A stretch of 33,771 bases of DNA from NCBI RefSeq assembly GCF_001949145.1, contig NW_019091589.1, forward strand, positions 7,296 to 41,066. Reading direction: 5' to 3'. This DNA is from Acanthaster planci (lineage: Eukaryota; Echinodermata; Asteroidea; Valvatida; Acanthasteridae). Shown here piece by piece: positions 31,600 through 33,771 of this stretch (position 1 is its first letter; the number at the start of each line of letters is the position of its first letter). The translations under genes were made by a program, and so were the position numbers. The notes below the pieces were generated by a model, which did not search any database, was not told where the DNA came from, and saw only the letters and a program-made list of their open reading frames with translations.

Positions 31600-33771
31600 G
31601 ATATTGTAGAGCATGACAATAGGCTGTTTTCATATTTCCATCGGTGTGCAAATGCCTTTGGCAAACAGGTCTACATACCACATGTACCCAAGTGTTTAAC
31701 CAAAGACAAATGAATCTTAGTGAAAATGTACGGTGCACTACAGAGACCAAAAGGCAAGACATTAAATTTGAGCCACCTTTGCCTGCCACTTTAAAGATAT
31801 AAACAAGAGCACGGAAAAAATTTAAAGGGCAATTGTTCATTCCCTTTATTTTTTTTCAAAACATGGCGGCATAAGCAGTAGCAACCGCAACATCAAGCAA
31901 TATGGGATGAACAAATCAAGACACTTGAGGCAGAATTTCGGAATAAAATCCACCATCAATTTAATCAAATACTGTCTACACACACGTTTTACAGAAATTT
32001 GGCCCGAGCGACCCGGTGTAAAGTTGACGGATACAGTAGCCAAGGCTGGAGCGCAGCTCATTTATAACAATCTAATCCAAAGTATAATGTACCAAAATAT
32101 TCGAAACACTTGACAAGCGGAGAGATAAAGGAGGTTTACGCCGCACCTGTAAAGGAATAACAACCTTCACTGGGCCTTGAAAAGACTCTATTACGAGTGG
32201 GCAAGGACGTTCGGTAGGTCTGGGAACCCGTAGTTCTCAGAAGAGTCCTGGAAGTCAGTACTCCCATTCATTGCAAAGGCCATTTTCCAATACTTAACTT
32301 CGGCTCCGTCTCAGGTTTCAACTGTTTTTTTATTACTACCAGACTTTGAAGCTCTAAGCGCACTAATTAGTCTAACAGTGCCACAAATAAGATGCAAGAG
32401 CAAAAACTTACAGTAATTCAATTTGATTTAAACGCCCAAGCCATTTCCAAGTTCAATTTGAATAAAATCCGGTACACTGAATTCTTCAAATGTATATAAA
32501 CATAACAATTTTAATTCCAAGACTAAAGACACTGTTACTACACTTCATGATTGGGGCAAGCTTTTATAGCGACTACCATCTGTGGAATGGACTGGCTCCT
32601 TTGTACCCTTCTAATCCATTGAGAACAGTGTATTGTTGCAAGGCGTCTGTTAAGTAACTAAGCAAAAGCCTGCCCTGAATCACGAGGTGTAGCAACAGTA
32701 CTTTTAGTAGAGAATACGAATTGTTATGTTAATGTGAATTTAAAGAACTTTGTCAGATTTAATTTAACTAGAAACAAGCTTATTTTAGAATTCAAGTTCA
32801 GAAACAAATGTTGCGCCTTCCCTTCATTCAGAGGAAGGATTCCACTCCAGGAAATAATCTGTTACAGCCATACAGTTGAACTGCGCAACTTTCCCGTTCA
32901 AATCCACCTGAAGGCATTGAGCAACTCTCCCTTAAGTCAAAACAGGTAAGCTATTGTAATGGCGTAAGCTGGTTGTCAGTGGTAGGCTTCCGAAGATTTG
33001 GAACGTGTTGCGAAGATATGGTTTCCATGACAACTATTGGTGCAAGAATTTTCCTTATAACTTTGCAGAATCAGCATTTATGTTCATATCACTAAATTAG
33101 TGATAGTTTTGGCCCTGATTCCTTGGTAATGTGTGGCTTAGGTGAAAAAGTCATGATAAACCTGTTATGCATTAACGTTGATCACTTGATTGTTGGCCCG
33201 CTGAGCTGCCATTTTTGACTACCCTGACGAAGACGTGCTCGTCCTAACCGAGTAATTTTCGAACCATTTTCGGCAGTTTCGCCGTGAGTATTGTTTTATA
33301 AATGTTCTCAACAGTAAAATGATAAGTACATGTATTGTAAACCGTAGGACCAGTGAATAGATTAAAGGATAGATTATTTTTCCTTCTCTGTTCGTATTTG
33401 TCGCCCTGTGTAGCACGGCAAATTATGTTAGTCATGGGTGATACCATAGAGGAAGGACACAGAAGGGGTTAGAACTGCCCAGGCTTTAACATCTGGCCAA
33501 CTACCGCTTTCTGGTATGCCTGGTATGTCCGTAACCAGAGTGCGCACCACTGTTTCATAACCCCCAGGTGCAACGGTGGTATTTCATGGGTCCAGTCCAC
33601 TAATTCAAGCCCCATTGAAAACAATGTAAAATCAGCACCGTTCAGGGCCCAATAGCATGCACGCCAACATCCCTGAGATTTCTGAAACACAAATAAAATT
33701 CTTGTCTGGTCACTAATCTTTCAATTTCTTTTCAATTTTTTGTGGGTTAACCAATTACATTTTTAATTATT
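31600..33771. other. Right end, no gene supported
   Basis: AT-rich sequence with scattered short frames. The only one that stands out is 33690-33469 on the minus strand, a Trp-rich frame of about 70 codons just after a good acceptor (TTTGTGTTTCAG). It may be an exon of a gene or part of a repeat; I do not recognise it. Confidence 0.4.

Noticed and set aside
1-33771. CRISPR arrays, tRNA, rRNA, bacterial promoters
   Set aside because: No spaced short direct repeats, no cloverleaf with A/B boxes and no rRNA-like conserved stretches were seen; the DNA is eukaryotic.

Overview
The window is animal nuclear DNA. Genes are split into short exons with GT..AG introns and compatible phases, protein domains are metazoan (fibronectin type III, Ig, death domain, Roc-COR GTPase), and there are a degenerate non-LTR retrotransposon and several MITE-like inverted repeats. 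The mix of ROCO/death-domain signalling genes and RPTP-like ectodomains in AT-rich repeat-laden DNA fits an invertebrate deuterostome (amphioxus, hemichordate or echinoderm), but the species is inference. All three recognisable genes lie on the minus strand. No bacterial features, tRNA, rRNA or CRISPR array were seen.

Gene A (minus, 9609 to 2348) is a nine-exon model whose phases all match (1533 nt, 510 aa plus stop). It encodes a signal peptide, about four FN3 modules, a membrane-proximal module that looks like that of R2B-type receptor tyrosine phosphatases (with an R-S-K-R furin-type site), and a hydrophobic C-terminus resembling a GPI-anchor signal rather than a transmembrane-phosphatase region. 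Gene B (minus, 19518 to 13315) is a six-exon tandem paralogue (513 aa): signal peptide, FN3, FN3, Ig-like, FN3, one transmembrane helix and a short tail. The two share their first three exon phases and their FN3-2 sequence pattern, but differ in how they are held in the membrane.

Gene C (minus, 25801 to 21781) is the most striking. It is a ROCO-family GTPase (Roc-COR) with a C-terminal death domain encoded by two further exons. Between the P-loop/switch I part of the Roc domain and the DxxG motif lies an insertion of about 370 residues with eight or nine hydrophobic segments. It therefore reads as a polytopic membrane domain embedded inside a GTPase domain, all in one uninterrupted exon of 2.9 kb.

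The rest is repeats and unrecognised intergenic or intronic DNA: two copies of a palindromic MITE (about 922-1097 and 16592-16753), a 0.5 kb foldback element (7671-8187), a TIR element directly abutting a splice acceptor of gene A (5891-6032), a further TIR element (10927-11108), a dispersed repeat in two copies (10150-10365 and 29585-29830), a 100-bp tandem duplication (26379-26577), a broken LINE (about 26600-28525) and an old direct duplication (about 28667-29410 and 30885-31560). From 28.5 kb to the right end no gene could be supported.
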